From positions 62,001 through 126,000 of the forward strand of contig NZ_SDVA01000010.1 in the NCBI RefSeq assembly GCF_004153545.1: 64,000 nt of DNA, in the 5' to 3' direction. The DNA is from Serinicoccus sediminis. Lineage in GTDB: Bacteria; Actinomycetota; Actinomycetes; Actinomycetales; Dermatophilaceae. The position numbers and the translations under genes are program-made. The notes under the pieces were generated by a model. It saw only the letters and a list, made by a program, of their open reading frames with translations. It had not been told where the DNA came from and did not search any database. Shown one piece after another: positions 36,201 through 50,437 of this stretch. How positions within the stretch are numbered: position 1 is the first letter of the stretch; each line of letters opens with the position of its first letter.

Positions 36201-37847
36201 GGGGCCGCTCGAGGCCTCCAGCGAGGTGACGATCTCCTCGCGGATGGCGTCGAGCGGCGGGTTGGTCACCTGCGCGAACGCCTCGACGAAGTAGTCGAAG
36301 AGCAGCCGCGGCCGGTCGGAGAGGACCGCGATGGGGGTGTCGGTGCCCATCGCGCCCAGCGGCTCCGCACCGGCCTGCGCCATCGGCGCCAGGATGATCC
36401 GCAGCTCCTCCTCGGTGTAGCCGAAGATCTGCTGGCGGCGCGTCACCGAGGCGTGGGTGTGCCGCACGTGCACCTGCGTGGGCAGCGAGTCCATGTGCAC
36501 GAGCTCCTCGTCGAGCCACTGCCGGTAGGGCTGGCGCGCGGCGAGCTCCCGCTTGACCTCGGTGTCGTCGAGGATCTCCCCGCGCGACAGGTCGACGAGG
36601 AACATCCGCCCGGGAGCCACCCGCCCCTTGCGCACCACCTTCTCGGGCGGCAGCGGCAGCAGGCCCGTCTCCGACCCGAGCACGACGAGGCCGTCATCGG
36701 TGACCCAGTAGCGCGAGGGCCGCAGCCCGTTGCGGTCGAGCACGGCGCCCACCTGGGTGCCGTCGGTGAAGACGAGGTTGGCCGGCCCGTCCCACGGCTC
36801 CATGAGCATCGAGTGGTACTCGTAGAAGGCGCGGACGTCGGGATCCATCGTCTCGTCGTTCTCCCACGACTCCGGGATCATCATGAGCACGGCGTGGGGG
36901 AGGGACCGGCCACCGAGGCTGAGCAGCTCCAGCACCTCGTCGAAGGTAGCGGAGTCGCTGGCGTCGGGGGTGCAGATGGGCAGGGCGTCGGCGAGGTCGC
37001 CCGGGAAGAGGTCGCTGCGCAGCTCGGACTGCCGGGCCCGCATCCAGTTGCGGTTGCCCTTGACGGTGTTGATCTCCCCGTTGTGGGCGATGACCCGGTA
37101 GGGGTGCGCCAGCGGCCACGAGGGGAAGGTGTTGGTGGAGAAGCGGGAGTGCACCACGGCCAGGGCGCTGGTGTAGCGCTCGTCGGTCAGGTCAGGGAAG
37201 TAGGCGGGCAGCTGGTCGGTCGTCAGCATGCCCTTGTAGGTGATGGTGCGCGTGGAGAGGGACACCGGGTATGCCGGCGTGCGCCGCTCGATGCGCTTGC
37301 GGGCGAGCCAGACCCGCCGTTCCAGCTCCAGCCCGGACTCCTGCGGCGCCGCGTCGCCCGCCGCGACGATGAGCTGACGCATGACCGGCATCACCGACAG
37401 CGCGGTGGGTCCGACCAGACCCGCGTCGACCGGCACCTCGCGCCACCCGAGCACGCGCAGACCAGAGCTCTCGACGATCTCCTCGACCTGGGCGGCCACC
37501 TCGTCGGTCTGCCCCTGGGCCGGGAGGAAGACGATGCCCACGGCGTAGGACCCGGGAGCGGGCAGCTCGAACGGCAGCACCTCCCGCAGGAAGGCGTCCG
37601 GCACCTGCGTGAGGATGCCCGCGCCGTCGCCGGTGTTCTCCTCGCTGCCGACCGCCCCCCGGTGGTCCAGGTTGTGCAGCGCCGTCAGGGCCTGCGCCAC
37701 GATGTCGTGGCGGGGGACGCCGTCGAGGGTCGCGACGAAGGCGACGCCACAGCTGTCGTGCTCGTGGGCCCCGTCGTAGAGGCCCTGGGGTGCGGCACCC
37801 GCGACGGGACGCAGGGCAGAGGAGGTCGGGTCGATCGACTCTGTCAT
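33261..37847 (-). CDS. gltB: Glutamate synthase (NADPH) large subunit
   Basis: A 1528-residue enzyme making two glutamates from glutamine and 2-oxoglutarate. The Ntn amidotransferase nucleophile is Cys33 in HDSCGVAF, exposed after removal of a 32-residue propeptide. The FMN-binding synthase barrel is at about 800-1230. The 3Fe-4S cysteines lie in [15 protein letters not shown]. The GXGXG-type C-terminal beta-helix ([13 protein letters not shown]) ends the chain. ATG 37847 gives a propeptide close to the usual length; upstream in-frame starts would lengthen it by up to 70 residues. It is divergent from uvrA, with -10 candidate TATGCT at 37952-37947 (minus strand). Confidence 0.96.
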   Translation of the reverse strand: MTESIDPTSSALRPVAGAAPQGLYDGAHEHDSCGVAFVATLDGVPRHDIVAQALTALHNLDHRGAVGSEENTGDGAGILTQVPDAFLREVLPFELPAPGSYAVGIVFLPAQGQTDEVAAQVEEIVESSGLRVLGWREVPVDAGLVGPTALSVMPVMRQLIVAAGDAAPQESGLELERRVWLARKRIERRTPAYPVSLSTRTITYKGMLTTDQLPAYFPDLTDERYTSALAVVHSRFSTNTFPSWPLAHPYRVIAHNGEINTVKGNRNWMRARQSELRSDLFPGDLADALPICTPDASDSATFDEVLELLSLGGRSLPHAVLMMIPESWENDETMDPDVRAFYEYHSMLMEPWDGPANLVFTDGTQVGAVLDRNGLRPSRYWVTDDGLVVLGSETGLLPLPPEKVVRKGRVAPGRMFLVDLSRGEILDDTEVKRELAARQPYRQWLDEELVHMDSLPTQVHVRHTHASVTRRQQIFGYTEEELRIILAPMAQAGAEPLGAMGTDTPIAVLSDRPRLLFDYFVEAFAQVTNPPLDAIREEIVTSLEASSGPEPNLLDETAAHARQVVLPFPVIDNDQLAKLRRINADGEHPGLDAVVVRGLYRVDGGAVALEQRLEEICAEVDAAIAEGAFFVVLSDRHADRERAPIPSLLLTSAVHHHLVRNNTRTRVGLLVEAGDVRETHHVALLVAYGAAAVNPYLAMETVENLCAAGKVLDGLDPDAAIRNLIRALGKGVLKVMSKMGISTIASYRGAQTFEAVGLSQDVVTRWFTGTTSQIDGVGLDVIAEEVARRHAVAYPLSGIPPYHRTLDIGGEYQWRREGPPHLFSPEAVFRLQHATRQGRYDVFTEYTDLVDGQSASLMTLRGLFRLRPDREPVDIDEVEPVSAIVRRFATGAMSYGSISQEAHETLAVAMNRLGGKSNTGEGGEDVERLLDPERRSAIKQVASGRFGVTSPYLVHADDIQIKMAQGAKPGEGGQLPPGKVYPWVASTRHSTPGVGLISPPPHHDIYSIEDIKQLIHDLKNANPRARIHVKLVSQIGVGTVAAGVSKAKSDVVLISGHDGGTGASPLTSLKHAGTPWELGLAETQQTLLLNGLRDRIVVQCDGQLKTGRDVLVAALLGAEEYGFATAPLVVSGCIMMRVCHLDTCPVGIATQNPELRERYTGKAEFVVTFFEFIAQQVRELLASLGYRSLDEVIGRADLLDTSRAVEHWKADGLDLSPVLHLTEVPEGASRRCTTTQEHGLAAALDNQLVELAAPALEDGTAITGSFPVTNVNRTVGTLLGHHVTLAAGPDGLPDGTIDLTLTGSAGQSLGAFLPRGVTLRLVGDANDFVGKGLSGGRIVVRPEEDSPFVATDQVIAGNVICYGATSGQVNLRGLVGERFCVRNSGATAVVEGVGDHALEYMTGGLALVLGRTGRNLGAGMSGGTAVVLDLDRGTLNPLAVANGDLLLSPLAETEHVETVRHLVEEHAELTGSTVAQALLADPDWALRLTVITPRQYASVLRIRREAEERGDDPNGPHAWQLILEDSHG

Positions 37848-37995
37848 GGGATCACCGGGTTTCAGGACGGGGCGCGCGGCACGCGACGGGGTCGGGGAGG
37901 GCACGCTCGGGACGGCGACGGCCCGCAACGGTTTCATGCAGGGTTCAGCATACCTATGCAGTTGCCCCGGCGGAAAAGTCGCCGAGGGAGAGGAG

Positions 37996-38017
37996 TGTCG
38001 GTGGCGGGACCTACAGT
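37996..38017 (+). promoter_or_regulatory. PafBC-type damage promoter of uvrA
   Basis: TGTCGGTG (37996-38003; only the first T of TTGTCRGTG is replaced, by G), exactly 8 nt, TACAGT (38012-38017, TANNNT), then 6 nt to the uvrA GTG. This is the best match of the three repair promoters in the window. Confidence 0.7.
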
Positions 38018-38023
38018 GGTGGG

Positions 38024-40998
<2,975 letters not shown>

Positions 40999-41002
<4 letters not shown>

Positions 41003-41466
41003 CCAGCACACCCGAGGTGGACACCGTGGTCGGCGCGTGCGTCGGCTGCGCGGCGCCCGGGGTGGCGCGGCGCCGCTTCCTGGCCGCCGGCGGGGGCGTC
41101 GCCGTGGCGGGGACGCTGGCCGGCTGCTCCTCCGGTGAGACCGGTGGCGGTGCCGCCACGACGGGCGCCGACGGCTCGACCCGGGTGCCGCTCGCCGACG
41201 TGCCGGTCGGCGGCAGTCTCTACCTCGACGAGGCCGAGGTCGTCGTGGCGCAGCCGGTCGAGGGGGAGGTGGTCGCCTACGACGCCACCTGCCCGCACCA
41301 GGGCTGCATGGTGTCCAGCACGGGCGCCGACGACACGCTGGTCTGCCCGTGCCACGGCAGCGCGTTCGCCGCGGCCGACGGCGCCGTCGTCCAGGGGCCC
41401 GCGACCACCGGGCTCACCGTCCTGTCGGCCCGGGTCGACGGCACGGAGATCGTCATCAGTGGCTGA
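40999..41466 (+). CDS. Rieske [2Fe-2S] lipoprotein with Tat-type signal
   Basis: A 155-residue protein. A twin-arginine motif ([10 protein letters not shown] from residue 24) is followed by a hydrophobic helix and a lipobox LAGC with C43, so it is probably exported folded and lipidated. The Rieske cluster ligands are C98 and H100 (CPHQGC) and C116 and H119 (CPCHGSAF). C103 and C118 could form the stabilising disulfide seen in bc1-type Rieske proteins. The electron partner is unknown. It overlaps uvrA by 4 nt and uvrC by 8 nt, an arrangement also known in other actinobacteria but without an explained function. Confidence 0.88.
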
Positions 41467-43372
41467 TCCGCGCAGCTACCGGCCACGGCCGGGCGAGATC
41501 CCCACCGACCCGGGGGTCTACCGGTTCCGGGACCAGCACGGCCGGGTCATCTACGTCGGCAAGGCCAGGTCGCTGCGACCGCGGCTGTCCTCCTACTTCC
41601 AGGATCTCGGCGCGCTGCACCCGCGGACGGCCCAGATGGTCACCACCGGGGCCAGCGTCGAGTGGACGGTCGTGCGCAACGAGGTCGAGGCGCTGCAGCT
41701 GGAGTACTCCTGGATCAAGGAGTTCGACCCCAGGTTCAACGTCAAGTACCGCGACGACAAGTCCTACCCCTATCTCGCGGTGACCATGGGGGAGGAGTTC
41801 CCCCGGGCCCAGGTCATGCGGGGCAAGAAGCGCCCCGGCACGCGCTACTTCGGCCCCTACACCCACGCCTGGGCCATCCGCGAGACGATGGACACCCTGC
41901 TGCGCGTCTTCCCGGTCCGCACCTGCTCGGCAGGCGTGTTCCGCCGGGCAGAGCAGGTCGGGCGCCCCTGCCTGCTGGGCTACATCGACAAGTGCTCCGC
42001 ACCGTGCGTCGGGCGGGTCGACGCGGAGGAGCACCGGGCGATCGCCGACGACTTCTGCGCCTTCATGGCGGGGGACAGCGCCCGCTTCGTGCGGTCCCTC
42101 GAGGAACGGATGCGCCAGGCGTCGGCCGACCTCGACTTCGAGACCGCCGCGCGGCTGCGGGACGACGTCGGCGCCCTGCGCAAGGCGCTGGAGCGCTCGG
42201 CGGTCGTGCTGTCCGACGCGACCGACGCGGACGTCTACGCCCTCGCCGAGGACGAGCTCGAGGTCGCCGTGCAGGTCTTCCACGTGCGGGGCGGACGCAT
42301 CCGGGGACAGCGGGGCTGGGTGAGCGAGAAGGGCGCCGAGTCCACTCCCGAGGTGGTCGAGCACCTGCTCCAGCAGGTCTACGGCGCCGAGCGGGGGGAG
42401 GACGTGCCGCGCGAGGTGCTCGTCCCGATGCTGCCCGCCGGCCACGAGGAGGTGCAGGAGTGGCTCAGCGGGCTGCGTGGCGCCCGGGTCGGCGTGCGCG
42501 TCCCGCAGCGCGGCGACAAGCGCACGCTGCTGCAGACCGTCGGGCGCAACGCCGAGCAGGCGCTGGCACGGCACAAGGTCGCCCGCTCGGGCGACCTCAC
42601 CCTGCGGTCGCAGGCCCTCCAGGAGCTGCAGGAGGTCCTCGAGCTGGACGACGCGCCGCTGCGCATCGAGTCCTTCGACATCAGCCACGTCCAGGGCAGC
42701 GACGTCGTCGGCTCCATGGTGGTGTTCGAGGACGGGCTGGCACGCAAGGGGGAGTACCGCCGGTTCATCGTCCGCTCCGGGACCGGCGACGACACCGCCG
42801 CCATGCACGAGGTGCTCACCCGTCGCTTCCGCCACCTCGCCGACGCACCGACGCCGGGGGCGGACGAGGACGGCCGTCCGGCGAAGTTCGCCTACCCGCC
42901 GAACCTGGTCGTCGTGGACGGCGGGCGCCCTCAGGTGCGGGCCGCCCAGGCCGCCCTGGCCGAGGTCGGGGTGACCGACGTCGCCGTGATCGGGCTGGCG
43001 AAGCGGCTGGAGGAGGTGTGGAACGCCGACCAGGACTACCCGGTCGTCCTCCCGCGCACCAGCGAGGCGCTGTACCTCCTCCAGCGGGTGCGCGACGAGG
43101 CCCACCGTTTCGCCAACACCTTCCACCGGCAGCGCCGGTCGCGCAGCATGACGACCAGCGCCCTGGACGGCATCCCCGGCCTCGGCCCGTCCCGCCAGCA
43201 GGCGCTGCTGCGGCACCTGGGCTCGGTCAAGGCGGTCCGCTCCGCCACCGTCGAGCAGCTCCAGGAGGTGCCCGGCGTCGGCCCCGCCCTGGCCGCGGTC
43301 GTCCACGAGCGGCTCTCCGGCGACAGCACGGCGCCTGCGGTTAACCTGAGCACGGGAGAGGTCCTCGAGTGA
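41459..43372 (+). CDS. uvrC: Excinuclease ABC subunit C
   Basis: A 637-residue dual-incision nuclease. The N-terminal GIY-YIG domain ([19 protein letters not shown], about residues 17-35) makes the 3' cut. A UVR motif (about 205-240) docks on UvrB. The RNase H-like domain ([20 protein letters not shown], about 400) makes the 5' cut. Two helix-hairpin-helix motifs end the protein ([30 protein letters not shown]). The GTG at 41459 lies inside the Rieske gene, overlapping it by 8 nt. Length is normal. Confidence 0.97.
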   Translation: MADPRSYRPRPGEIPTDPGVYRFRDQHGRVIYVGKARSLRPRLSSYFQDLGALHPRTAQMVTTGASVEWTVVRNEVEALQLEYSWIKEFDPRFNVKYRDDKSYPYLAVTMGEEFPRAQVMRGKKRPGTRYFGPYTHAWAIRETMDTLLRVFPVRTCSAGVFRRAEQVGRPCLLGYIDKCSAPCVGRVDAEEHRAIADDFCAFMAGDSARFVRSLEERMRQASADLDFETAARLRDDVGALRKALERSAVVLSDATDADVYALAEDELEVAVQVFHVRGGRIRGQRGWVSEKGAESTPEVVEHLLQQVYGAERGEDVPREVLVPMLPAGHEEVQEWLSGLRGARVGVRVPQRGDKRTLLQTVGRNAEQALARHKVARSGDLTLRSQALQELQEVLELDDAPLRIESFDISHVQGSDVVGSMVVFEDGLARKGEYRRFIVRSGTGDDTAAMHEVLTRRFRHLADAPTPGADEDGRPAKFAYPPNLVVVDGGRPQVRAAQAALAEVGVTDVAVIGLAKRLEEVWNADQDYPVVLPRTSEALYLLQRVRDEAHRFANTFHRQRRSRSMTTSALDGIPGLGPSRQQALLRHLGSVKAVRSATVEQLQEVPGVGPALAAVVHERLSGDSTAPAVNLSTGEVLE

Positions 43373-43424
43373 GCCGGTGCCGGGCCGGCCGCCGCTCCCG
43401 GCACGACCGACGGGAGGAGCCATC

Positions 43425-44348
43425 ATGACCTCACGCCGATCCGACCTGGGGGAGCAGCCGCCGACCCCCACCGACGCGACGGGACGCTCCGACGTGGTCA
43501 TTCTCACCGGGATGTCGGGGGCCGGGAGGACCACCGCGGGCGACGTCCTCGAGGACCGCGGCTGGTACGTCGTGGACAACCTGCCACCGGCGATGATCGT
43601 CCACCTCATGGACACCACCGCCGACGACCCCCAGCGACAGCGGGTGGCCGTGGTCGTCGACGTCCGCAGCCGGGACTTCACCGCCGAGCTCGCCGTCGCC
43701 CTCGACACGCTGGCCGAGCGCGGGTGGCGTCCTCGGGTCGTCTTCGTCGACTCCTCCGACGAGACCCTGGTGCGCCGTTTCGAGGCGGTGCGCCGCCCCC
43801 ACCCCCTGCAGGGGGAGGGCCTGCTGCTGGACGGCATCCGCCGGGAACGCCGCATGCTGGGCGACCTGCGCTCGGACTCCGACCTCGTGCTCGACACCTC
43901 CAGCTACAACGTCCACGAGCTGGCCGCCAAGATCGACGCGCTGCTCAACGTGGACGAGGACGTGCGGCTGCGCCTGGCGGTCATGGCCTTCGGCTTCAAG
44001 TACGGCATCCCGCTCGATGCCGATGTGGTGCTCGACCTGCGGTTCCTCCCCAACCCCTACTGGGTCCCGGAGCTGCGGCCGTTCACCGGCAAGGACGCGG
44101 CCGTCCGCGACTTCGTGCTGGGCCAGGACCTCGCGCAGAGCTTCGTCGAGCACGCGACGCAGATGCTGCGGACCGCCCTGCAGGGCTACCTGGCGGAGGG
44201 GCGACGCTACGTCACCGTGGCCGTGGGCTGCACCGGCGGGAAGCACCGGTCGGTCGCCACCGCCGAGGAGCTCACCCGCCGGTTGTCCGACCTCGAGGAG
44301 GTCGGCGTCCAGCTGTCGACCTTCCACCGGGACCTGGGGCGCGAGTGA
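43425..44348 (+). CDS. rapZ: RapZ-family nucleotide-binding protein
   Basis: A 307-residue P-loop protein of the RapZ (YvcJ) family. Walker A is GMSGAGRTT (about residue 27), DNLPP follows at about 49, and the C-terminal domain holds LDLRFLPNPYWVPELRPFTGKD and VAVGCTGGKHRSV. In E. coli RapZ tunes glucosamine-6-phosphate synthase through a small RNA; the role in actinobacteria is not settled. The ATG at 43425 follows GGGAGGAG. Its stop overlaps the yvcK GTG. rapZ-yvcK-whiA is a conserved trio. Confidence 0.93.
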   Translation: MTSRRSDLGEQPPTPTDATGRSDVVILTGMSGAGRTTAGDVLEDRGWYVVDNLPPAMIVHLMDTTADDPQRQRVAVVVDVRSRDFTAELAVALDTLAERGWRPRVVFVDSSDETLVRRFEAVRRPHPLQGEGLLLDGIRRERRMLGDLRSDSDLVLDTSSYNVHELAAKIDALLNVDEDVRLRLAVMAFGFKYGIPLDADVVLDLRFLPNPYWVPELRPFTGKDAAVRDFVLGQDLAQSFVEHATQMLRTALQGYLAEGRRYVTVAVGCTGGKHRSVATAEELTRRLSDLEEVGVQLSTFHRDLGRE

Positions 44349-45307
44349 GCGGCCCACGCGTCGTGGCCCTGGGGGGCGGCCACGGCCTGGCCGCGTCGCT
44401 GCGCGCGCTGCGCCACCTGACCGAGGCCATCACGGCCGTGGTGACGGTGGCCGACGACGGGGGGTCCAGCGGCCGGCTGCGGCAGGAGTACGACATCCTG
44501 CCCCCGGGCGACCTGCGGATGGCGCTGGCCGCGCTCTGCGAGGACACCACGTGGGGCCACCAGTGGACGGCGGTCCTGCAGCACCGGTTCGGCGGCTCGG
44601 GCGAGCTCTCCGGGCACGCGCTGGGCAACCTGCTCATCATGGCCCTGTGGGACCTGCGACCGCACGAGCAGGTGCGCGGTCTCGATCTGGTGGGCCGCCT
44701 GCTCAACACCCGCGGTCGGGTGCTCCCGATGGCGCTGGAGCCCCTGGAGATCGAGGCCGAGATCGAGGCGGAGACGGCGGTCGGCACCACCGCCACGAGC
44801 ACGGTGCGGGGCCAGTCCACGGTCGCGCGTCAGCCCGGGATCGTGCGCTCGGTGCGGCTCATCCCGGAAGCACCCCGGGCCTGTCCGGAGGCCCTCGAGT
44901 CCATCAAGCTCGCCGACCTCGTCGTGCTCGGGCCCGGGTCCTGGTTCACCTCGGTGATGCCGCACCTGCTCGTGCCCGAGCTGCGCCGGGCCCTGTGCGA
45001 GACCCCGGCCCGCCGCATCCTCACCCTCAACGTCAGCCTCAGCGACGACGAGGCGAACGGCTACAGCCTGGCCGAGCACGTGGGGGCGATCGCCGCCCAC
45101 GCCCCGGACCTCACCTTCGACCACGTCATCGCCGATCCGCAGGTGGTGCGCTCCCCCGAGGAGCGGGCGGCGCTGGACGCCGCGGTCGACCGCGTGGGGG
45201 CCAGCCTCGTGCTGACCGCCGTGGGCAGCCCCGGCCGCCCCGGGGTCCACGACACCCTGCGGCTGGCGGCCGCCTACCGTGACGTGATCCAGGAGCAGGG
45301 TCTGTGA
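44345..45307 (+). CDS. yvcK: YvcK/CofD-like gluconeogenesis factor
   Basis: A 320-residue protein with the CofD-like Rossmann fold: [18 protein letters not shown] at the N-terminus, [26 protein letters not shown], and [18 protein letters not shown] for the nucleotide-sugar or phosphate pocket. YvcK proteins bind UDP-GlcNAc-type ligands and link carbon flux to cell-wall synthesis. The GTG overlaps the rapZ stop by 4 nt. The gene ends 92 nt before the whiA start chosen here. Confidence 0.93.
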   Translation: MSGPRVVALGGGHGLAASLRALRHLTEAITAVVTVADDGGSSGRLRQEYDILPPGDLRMALAALCEDTTWGHQWTAVLQHRFGGSGELSGHALGNLLIMALWDLRPHEQVRGLDLVGRLLNTRGRVLPMALEPLEIEAEIEAETAVGTTATSTVRGQSTVARQPGIVRSVRLIPEAPRACPEALESIKLADLVVLGPGSWFTSVMPHLLVPELRRALCETPARRILTLNVSLSDDEANGYSLAEHVGAIAAHAPDLTFDHVIADPQVVRSPEERAALDAAVDRVGASLVLTAVGSPGRPGVHDTLRLAAAYRDVIQEQGL

Positions 45308-45399
45308 GCGCGGCACCGGTCCCAGCAGATAACCTTCCCGGGTTGTCCGGGGAGACCGCCCCGGGCTCCGGGACCGGCCGACCGAGGAGGATGAGTGCG

Positions 45400-46380
45400 G
45401 TGGCGATGACCGCGAAGGTCAAGGACGAGCTCAGCCGGCTGCCCGTCACCAAGACCTGCTGCCGCAAGGCCGAGGTGTCCACCATGCTGCGCTTCGCCGG
45501 GGGCCTGCACATCGTCGGGGGACGCATCGTCATCGAGGCCGAGCTGGACACCGCCCAGAGCGCCCGGCGGCTGCGGACGTTCATGGCCGAGGTCTACGGC
45601 ACCAGCAGCGAGCTGGTCGTCATGAGCCCCGGCGGGCTGCGCAAGCAGACGAGGTATGTCGTGCGCGCCACCTCCGACGGCGAGGCGCTGGCACGGCAGA
45701 CCGGCCTCATCGACCACCGGGGGCGCCCGGTGCGCGGCCTGCCCCCCAGGGTGGTGGGCGCGGCGGCCTGCGACGCGGAGGCCGCCTGGCGGGGCGCCTT
45801 CATCGCCCACGGGTCCATCACCGAGCCGGGACGCTCCTCGGCGCTCGAGGTCACGTGCCCCGGGCCGGAGGCCGCCCTCGCCCTGGTCGGCGCGGCGCGC
45901 CGCCTCAGGGTGCAGGCCAAGGCGCGCGAGGTGCGCGGCGTGGACCGCGTCGTCATCCGCGACGGCGACGCGATCGGGGCCATGCTGACCCGGCTGGGGG
46001 CCCACGACGCCGTCCTGGCGTGGGAGGAGCGCCGGATGCGCCGGGAGGTCCGCGCGACCGCCAACCGGCTCGCCAACTTCGACGACGCCAACCTGCGCCG
46101 GTCCGCCCGGGCCGCGGTGGCGGCGGGCGCCCGGGTGGAGCGCGCCATGGAGATCCTCGGGGACGAGGTCCCGGACCACCTCCGGGTGGCGGGCGAGCTG
46201 CGCCTCGAGCACAAGCAGGCCAGCCTGGAGGAGCTGGGCCAGCTGGCCGACCCGCCGATGACCAAGGACGCGGTCGCCGGACGGATCCGGCGGCTGCTGG
46301 CCCTGGCCGACAAGCGGGCCGAGGAGCTGGGGGTGGACGGCACCGAGGCCAACATCACCCCCGACATGCTGGAGGACTGA
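45400..46380 (+). CDS. whiA: WhiA sporulation/cell-division regulator
   Basis: A 326-residue DNA-binding protein with an N-terminal LAGLIDADG-derived domain ([31 protein letters not shown]) and a C-terminal helix-turn-helix (about residues 265-310, [26 protein letters not shown]). GTG 45400 is chosen because it gives the conserved [11 protein letters not shown] start and the best spacing to GAGGAGG at 45384-45390; an upstream GTG at 45304 would add 32 non-conserved residues. In Streptomyces WhiA activates division genes; in non-sporulating actinobacteria its targets are less clear. Confidence 0.93.
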   Translation: MAMTAKVKDELSRLPVTKTCCRKAEVSTMLRFAGGLHIVGGRIVIEAELDTAQSARRLRTFMAEVYGTSSELVVMSPGGLRKQTRYVVRATSDGEALARQTGLIDHRGRPVRGLPPRVVGAAACDAEAAWRGAFIAHGSITEPGRSSALEVTCPGPEAALALVGAARRLRVQAKAREVRGVDRVVIRDGDAIGAMLTRLGAHDAVLAWEERRMRREVRATANRLANFDDANLRRSARAAVAAGARVERAMEILGDEVPDHLRVAGELRLEHKQASLEELGQLADPPMTKDAVAGRIRRLLALADKRAEELGVDGTEANITPDMLED

Positions 46381-46419
46381 CGCCGGTCGGCCGGTGTGGT
46401 GCGGCGCTCGCCGGGCCGA

Positions 46420-47510
<1,091 letters not shown>

Positions 47511-47511
<1 letters not shown>

Positions 47512-48740
47512 TGCGGACGGTCGAACAGCTCAGCGAGGACCTGGGCGGGCTGTCCGGTCGGACGGTGCTGGTCCGCAGCGACCTCAACGTGCCCCTGGAC
47601 GGGTCCACCATCACCGACGACGGCCGGGTGCGCGCCTCGGTGCCCACCATCGACGGGCTCCGCGAGCAGGGCGCCCGGGTCGTCGTGTGCGCCCACCTGG
47701 GCCGGCCCAAGGGCTCACCCGACCCGGCCTACTCCCTGGCCCCGGTCGCTGCGCGGCTCGGCGAGCTGCTGGAGCAGGACGGGCGTGGCGGGACGGTCTC
47801 GTTCGTGGAGGAGACGGTGGGCGAGCGGGCCGCCGCCGCCGTGGCCGCGCTCGACGACGGTGACGTGCTCGTCCTGGAGAACCTCAGGTTCCATCCCGGC
47901 GAGACCGCCAAGGCCGACGAGGACCGGGCGGACTTCGCCCGCCAGCTCGCGGACCTCGCCGACGCCTTCGTCTCCGACGGCTTCGGCGTGGTCCACCGGG
48001 CTCAGGCCTCCGTCTACGACGTGGCCCGGTTGCTCCCGCACGCGGCGGGCGGTCTGGTCCGGTCCGAGGTGGAGGTGATGCGGGCCCTGCGCGAGGACCC
48101 GCAGCGTCCCTACGCCGTGGTCCTCGGTGGGGCCAAGGTCAGCGACAAGCTGGGCGTCATCGAGTCGCTGATCTCGGTCGCCGACCGGCTGCTGGTCGGC
48201 GGCGGGATGGTCTTCACCTTCCTCAAGGCCCAGGGCCACGAGGTGGGCACGAGCCTGCTGGAGGAGGACCAGGTCGACACGGTCAAGGGCTACCTCGACA
48301 CGGCCGCCGAGCGCGGCGTCGAGATCGTGCTCCCCACCGACATCGTGGTGGCCGACGCCTTCTCCGCCGACGCGGCGCACGAGGTCGTGGCGGCGGACGC
48401 GATGCCGGCCGACCGGATGGGCCTGGACATCGGACCGGACTCCCAGGAGCTCTTCGCGCAGCGGCTCGCCGACGCGCGCACCGTCTTCTGGAACGGGCCC
48501 ATGGGCGCCTTCGAGATGGCACCCTTCGCCGACGGCACCCGGGCCGTGGCCGCGGCTCTGGTGGAGCGCACCCGGGAGGGTGCCATGACCGTCGTGGGTG
48601 GCGGCGACTCCGCCGCGGCGGTCCGCGAGTTCGGGTACGCCGAGGACGACTTCGGCCACATCTCGACCGGCGGTGGAGCCAGCCTGGAGTACCTCGAGGG
48701 CAAGGACCTCCCCGGACTGTCGGTGCTGGAGGACGCATGA
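47511..48740 (+). CDS. pgk: Phosphoglycerate kinase
   Basis: A 409-residue two-lobe kinase making ATP from 1,3-bisphosphoglycerate. [20 protein letters not shown], and [11 protein letters not shown] form the substrate lobe; [28 protein letters not shown] and [11 protein letters not shown] the nucleotide lobe. The start ATG shares a base with the gap stop (TGATG) and the stop overlaps the tpiA ATG, so translation of all three is coupled. Length is typical. Confidence 0.96.
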
Positions 48741-49540
48741 GCGACACGCGACGTACCCCCCTGATGGCGGGGAACTGGAAGATGAACCTCGACCACCTGC
48801 AGGCGACCCACCTCGTGCAGAAGCTCGACTGGACGCTGCGGGACGCGAAGCACGACCCGGCCGCGGTCGAGGTCGTCGTGCTCCCGCCGTTCACCGACCT
48901 GCGCTCGGTCCAGACCCTGGTGCAGGGCGACCAGCTGTTCCTGCGGTACGGCGGGCAGGACCTCAGCCCGCACGACGAGGGGGCCTACACCGGTGACATC
49001 TCCGGCGCCTTCCTCGCCAAGCTGGGCTGCACCTACGTCGCCGTCGGGCACAGCGAGCGTCGGGAGGGCCACGAGGAGTCCGACGAGCTCGTCGCGGCCA
49101 AGGTGCGGGCCGCGCTGCGGCACGACCTCACCCCCATCCTGTGCGTCGGCGAGCCGTTGGAGGTGCGCCGGTCCGGCACCCATGTCGAGCACGTGGTCAG
49201 CCAGCTGCGGGCCGCCCTCGACGGCCTGGACGCCGACCAGGTCGCCCGGGTGGTCGTGGCCTACGAGCCGGTCTGGGCCATCGGCACCGGTGAGGTGGCG
49301 ACACCGGACGACGCGCAGGAGGTCTGCGCGGCGATCCGGTCGGCGGTCGCCGAGCTGGCGGACGACGCGACGGCCGGCGCCCTGAGGGTCCTCTACGGCG
49401 GCTCGGTGAAGCCGGGCAACGTCGCCGAGCTCATGCGGCGTCCGGATGTCGACGGGGCCCTCGTCGGGGGCGCCTCGCTCTCGGTCGAGGACTTCGCCTC
49501 CATCTGCCGCTACCAGGCGCACGCCGGCTCCTCGGGCTGA
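48737..49540 (+). CDS. tpiA: Triose-phosphate isomerase
   Basis: A 267-residue TIM barrel. The catalytic lysine is K15 in GNWKMN, the His is in AVGHSERRE and the Glu in [11 protein letters not shown]; the phosphate loop YGGSVKPGN is intact. It interconverts dihydroxyacetone phosphate and glyceraldehyde 3-phosphate. It overlaps pgk by 4 nt and is followed by a strong hairpin before secG. Confidence 0.96.
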   Translation: MSDTRRTPLMAGNWKMNLDHLQATHLVQKLDWTLRDAKHDPAAVEVVVLPPFTDLRSVQTLVQGDQLFLRYGGQDLSPHDEGAYTGDISGAFLAKLGCTYVAVGHSERREGHEESDELVAAKVRAALRHDLTPILCVGEPLEVRRSGTHVEHVVSQLRAALDGLDADQVARVVVAYEPVWAIGTGEVATPDDAQEVCAAIRSAVAELADDATAGALRVLYGGSVKPGNVAELMRRPDVDGALVGGASLSVEDFASICRYQAHAGSSG

Positions 49541-49585
49541 CGCGCGGCGGTTCGTCCTGCCGACCTGGCGTCGGTTAGGCTATCT

Positions 49586-49616
49586 GGTGCTCTGCGGCGT
49601 TGCGCCGCAGGGCACC
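49586..49616 (+). terminator. Long hairpin between tpiA and secG
   Basis: A 14-bp stem (GGTGCTCTGCGGCG against CGCCGCAGGGCACC, one G-T mispair) with a TTG loop begins 45 nt after tpiA. No T-run follows. A -10-like TAGGCT (49576-49581) sits just before it, so in a secG transcript the hairpin would form the very 5' end. Confidence 0.55.
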
Positions 49617-49650
49617 GGACCCGCCCCTTCGACGACAAGGTTGTGCCCAC

Positions 49651-49893
49651 GTGGAGTACGTCCGCTGGTTCCTGGACGCCCTGCTGGTGATCACCAGCTG
49701 CTTCCTCGTGCTCCTCATCCTCATGCACAAGGGCCGCGGCGGGGGGATGTCGGACATGTTCGGCGGGGGCATGAGCAGCAGCCTCGGGGGCAGCTCGGTC
49801 GCCGAGCGCAACCTCAACCGGATCACCGTGGCGATGGCCCTGGTCTGGGTGTCCGTCATCGTCGGCCTCGGGGTGTTGGTCCGCTTCAGCTGA
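49651..49893 (+). CDS. secG: Preprotein translocase subunit SecG
   Basis: An 80-residue protein with two membrane helices (about residues 8-25 and 55-75). The family loop LILMHKGRGGGMSDMFGGG lies between them and SSVAERNLNRIT precedes the second helix. It assists SecYEG export. GTG 49651 gives the expected N-terminus; upstream in-frame starts would read through the hairpin region. Placement after tpiA is conserved in actinobacteria. Confidence 0.92.
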   Translation: MEYVRWFLDALLVITSCFLVLLILMHKGRGGGMSDMFGGGMSSSLGGSSVAERNLNRITVAMALVWVSVIVGLGVLVRFS

Positions 49894-50022
49894 CGGGCCA
49901 CCTGTGGCGCCGGACGGGGGGCAGACTCCGGTCCGGGTCGGCGGGGGCCGCGTGGGGCCTCACCCCTGCGGGAGGAGGGGCGTAGGGTATGCCTCACGTG
50001 ACGTCAGGCGAAACGAGGCACC

Positions 50023-50385
50023 ATGGTCAACACCAATGCCATCCGCGGCTCGCGGGTGGGCTCCGGCCCGATGGGGGAGAGCGAGCGGGGGGACACCGCC
50101 CCCCGCATCCGCGTCAGCTACTGGTGCGCGCACGGGCACGAGACGCGCCCCAGCTTCGCGGACGACGGCGAGGTCGACATTCCCGACACGTGGGACTGCC
50201 CCCGCTGCGGGCTGCCGGCCGGCCGTGACCGTGGCACCCCGCCCGAGGCGCCGCGGACCGAGCCGTACAAGACCCACCTCGCCTACGTGAAGGAGCGGCG
50301 CAGCGACTCCGACGGGGCGGCGCTCCTGGACGAGGCGCTGTCCCGGATGCGCGAGCGGGGCGTGGGGAGCGGCGCCACGCCCTAG
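50023..50385 (+). CDS. rbpA: RNA polymerase-binding protein RbpA
   Basis: A 120-residue actinobacterial transcription factor that binds RNA polymerase and group 1/2 sigma factors and stabilises the open complex. The N-terminal tail with AIRGSRVG precedes a zinc-ribbon-like core (YWCAHGHETRPSFADD and WDCPRCGLPAG). A basic linker, RTEPYKTHLAYVKERRS, leads to the sigma-interacting helix EALLDEALSRM-like at the end. -10-like TAGGGT at 49983-49988 gives a leader of about 30 nt. It converges on opcA; a 6-bp hairpin CCCGAC/GTCGGG (50415-50429) lies between them. Confidence 0.94.
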   Translation: MVNTNAIRGSRVGSGPMGESERGDTAPRIRVSYWCAHGHETRPSFADDGEVDIPDTWDCPRCGLPAGRDRGTPPEAPRTEPYKTHLAYVKERRSDSDGAALLDEALSRMRERGVGSGATP

Positions 50386-50437
50386 CCCTGCGCCACCCAC
50401 GACGTGGCGGCGGCCCCGACGACGTCGGGACGTGCCG

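Noticed and set aside
43372-43424. Frameshift or pseudogene between uvrC and rapZ
   Set aside because: Both genes are full length with intact termini; the 52 nt between them is ordinary spacer with a ribosome binding site.
45304-45399. whiA starting at GTG 45304
   Set aside because: The extra 32 residues are low-complexity and not WhiA-like; GTG 45400 gives the conserved start and has a good ribosome binding site.
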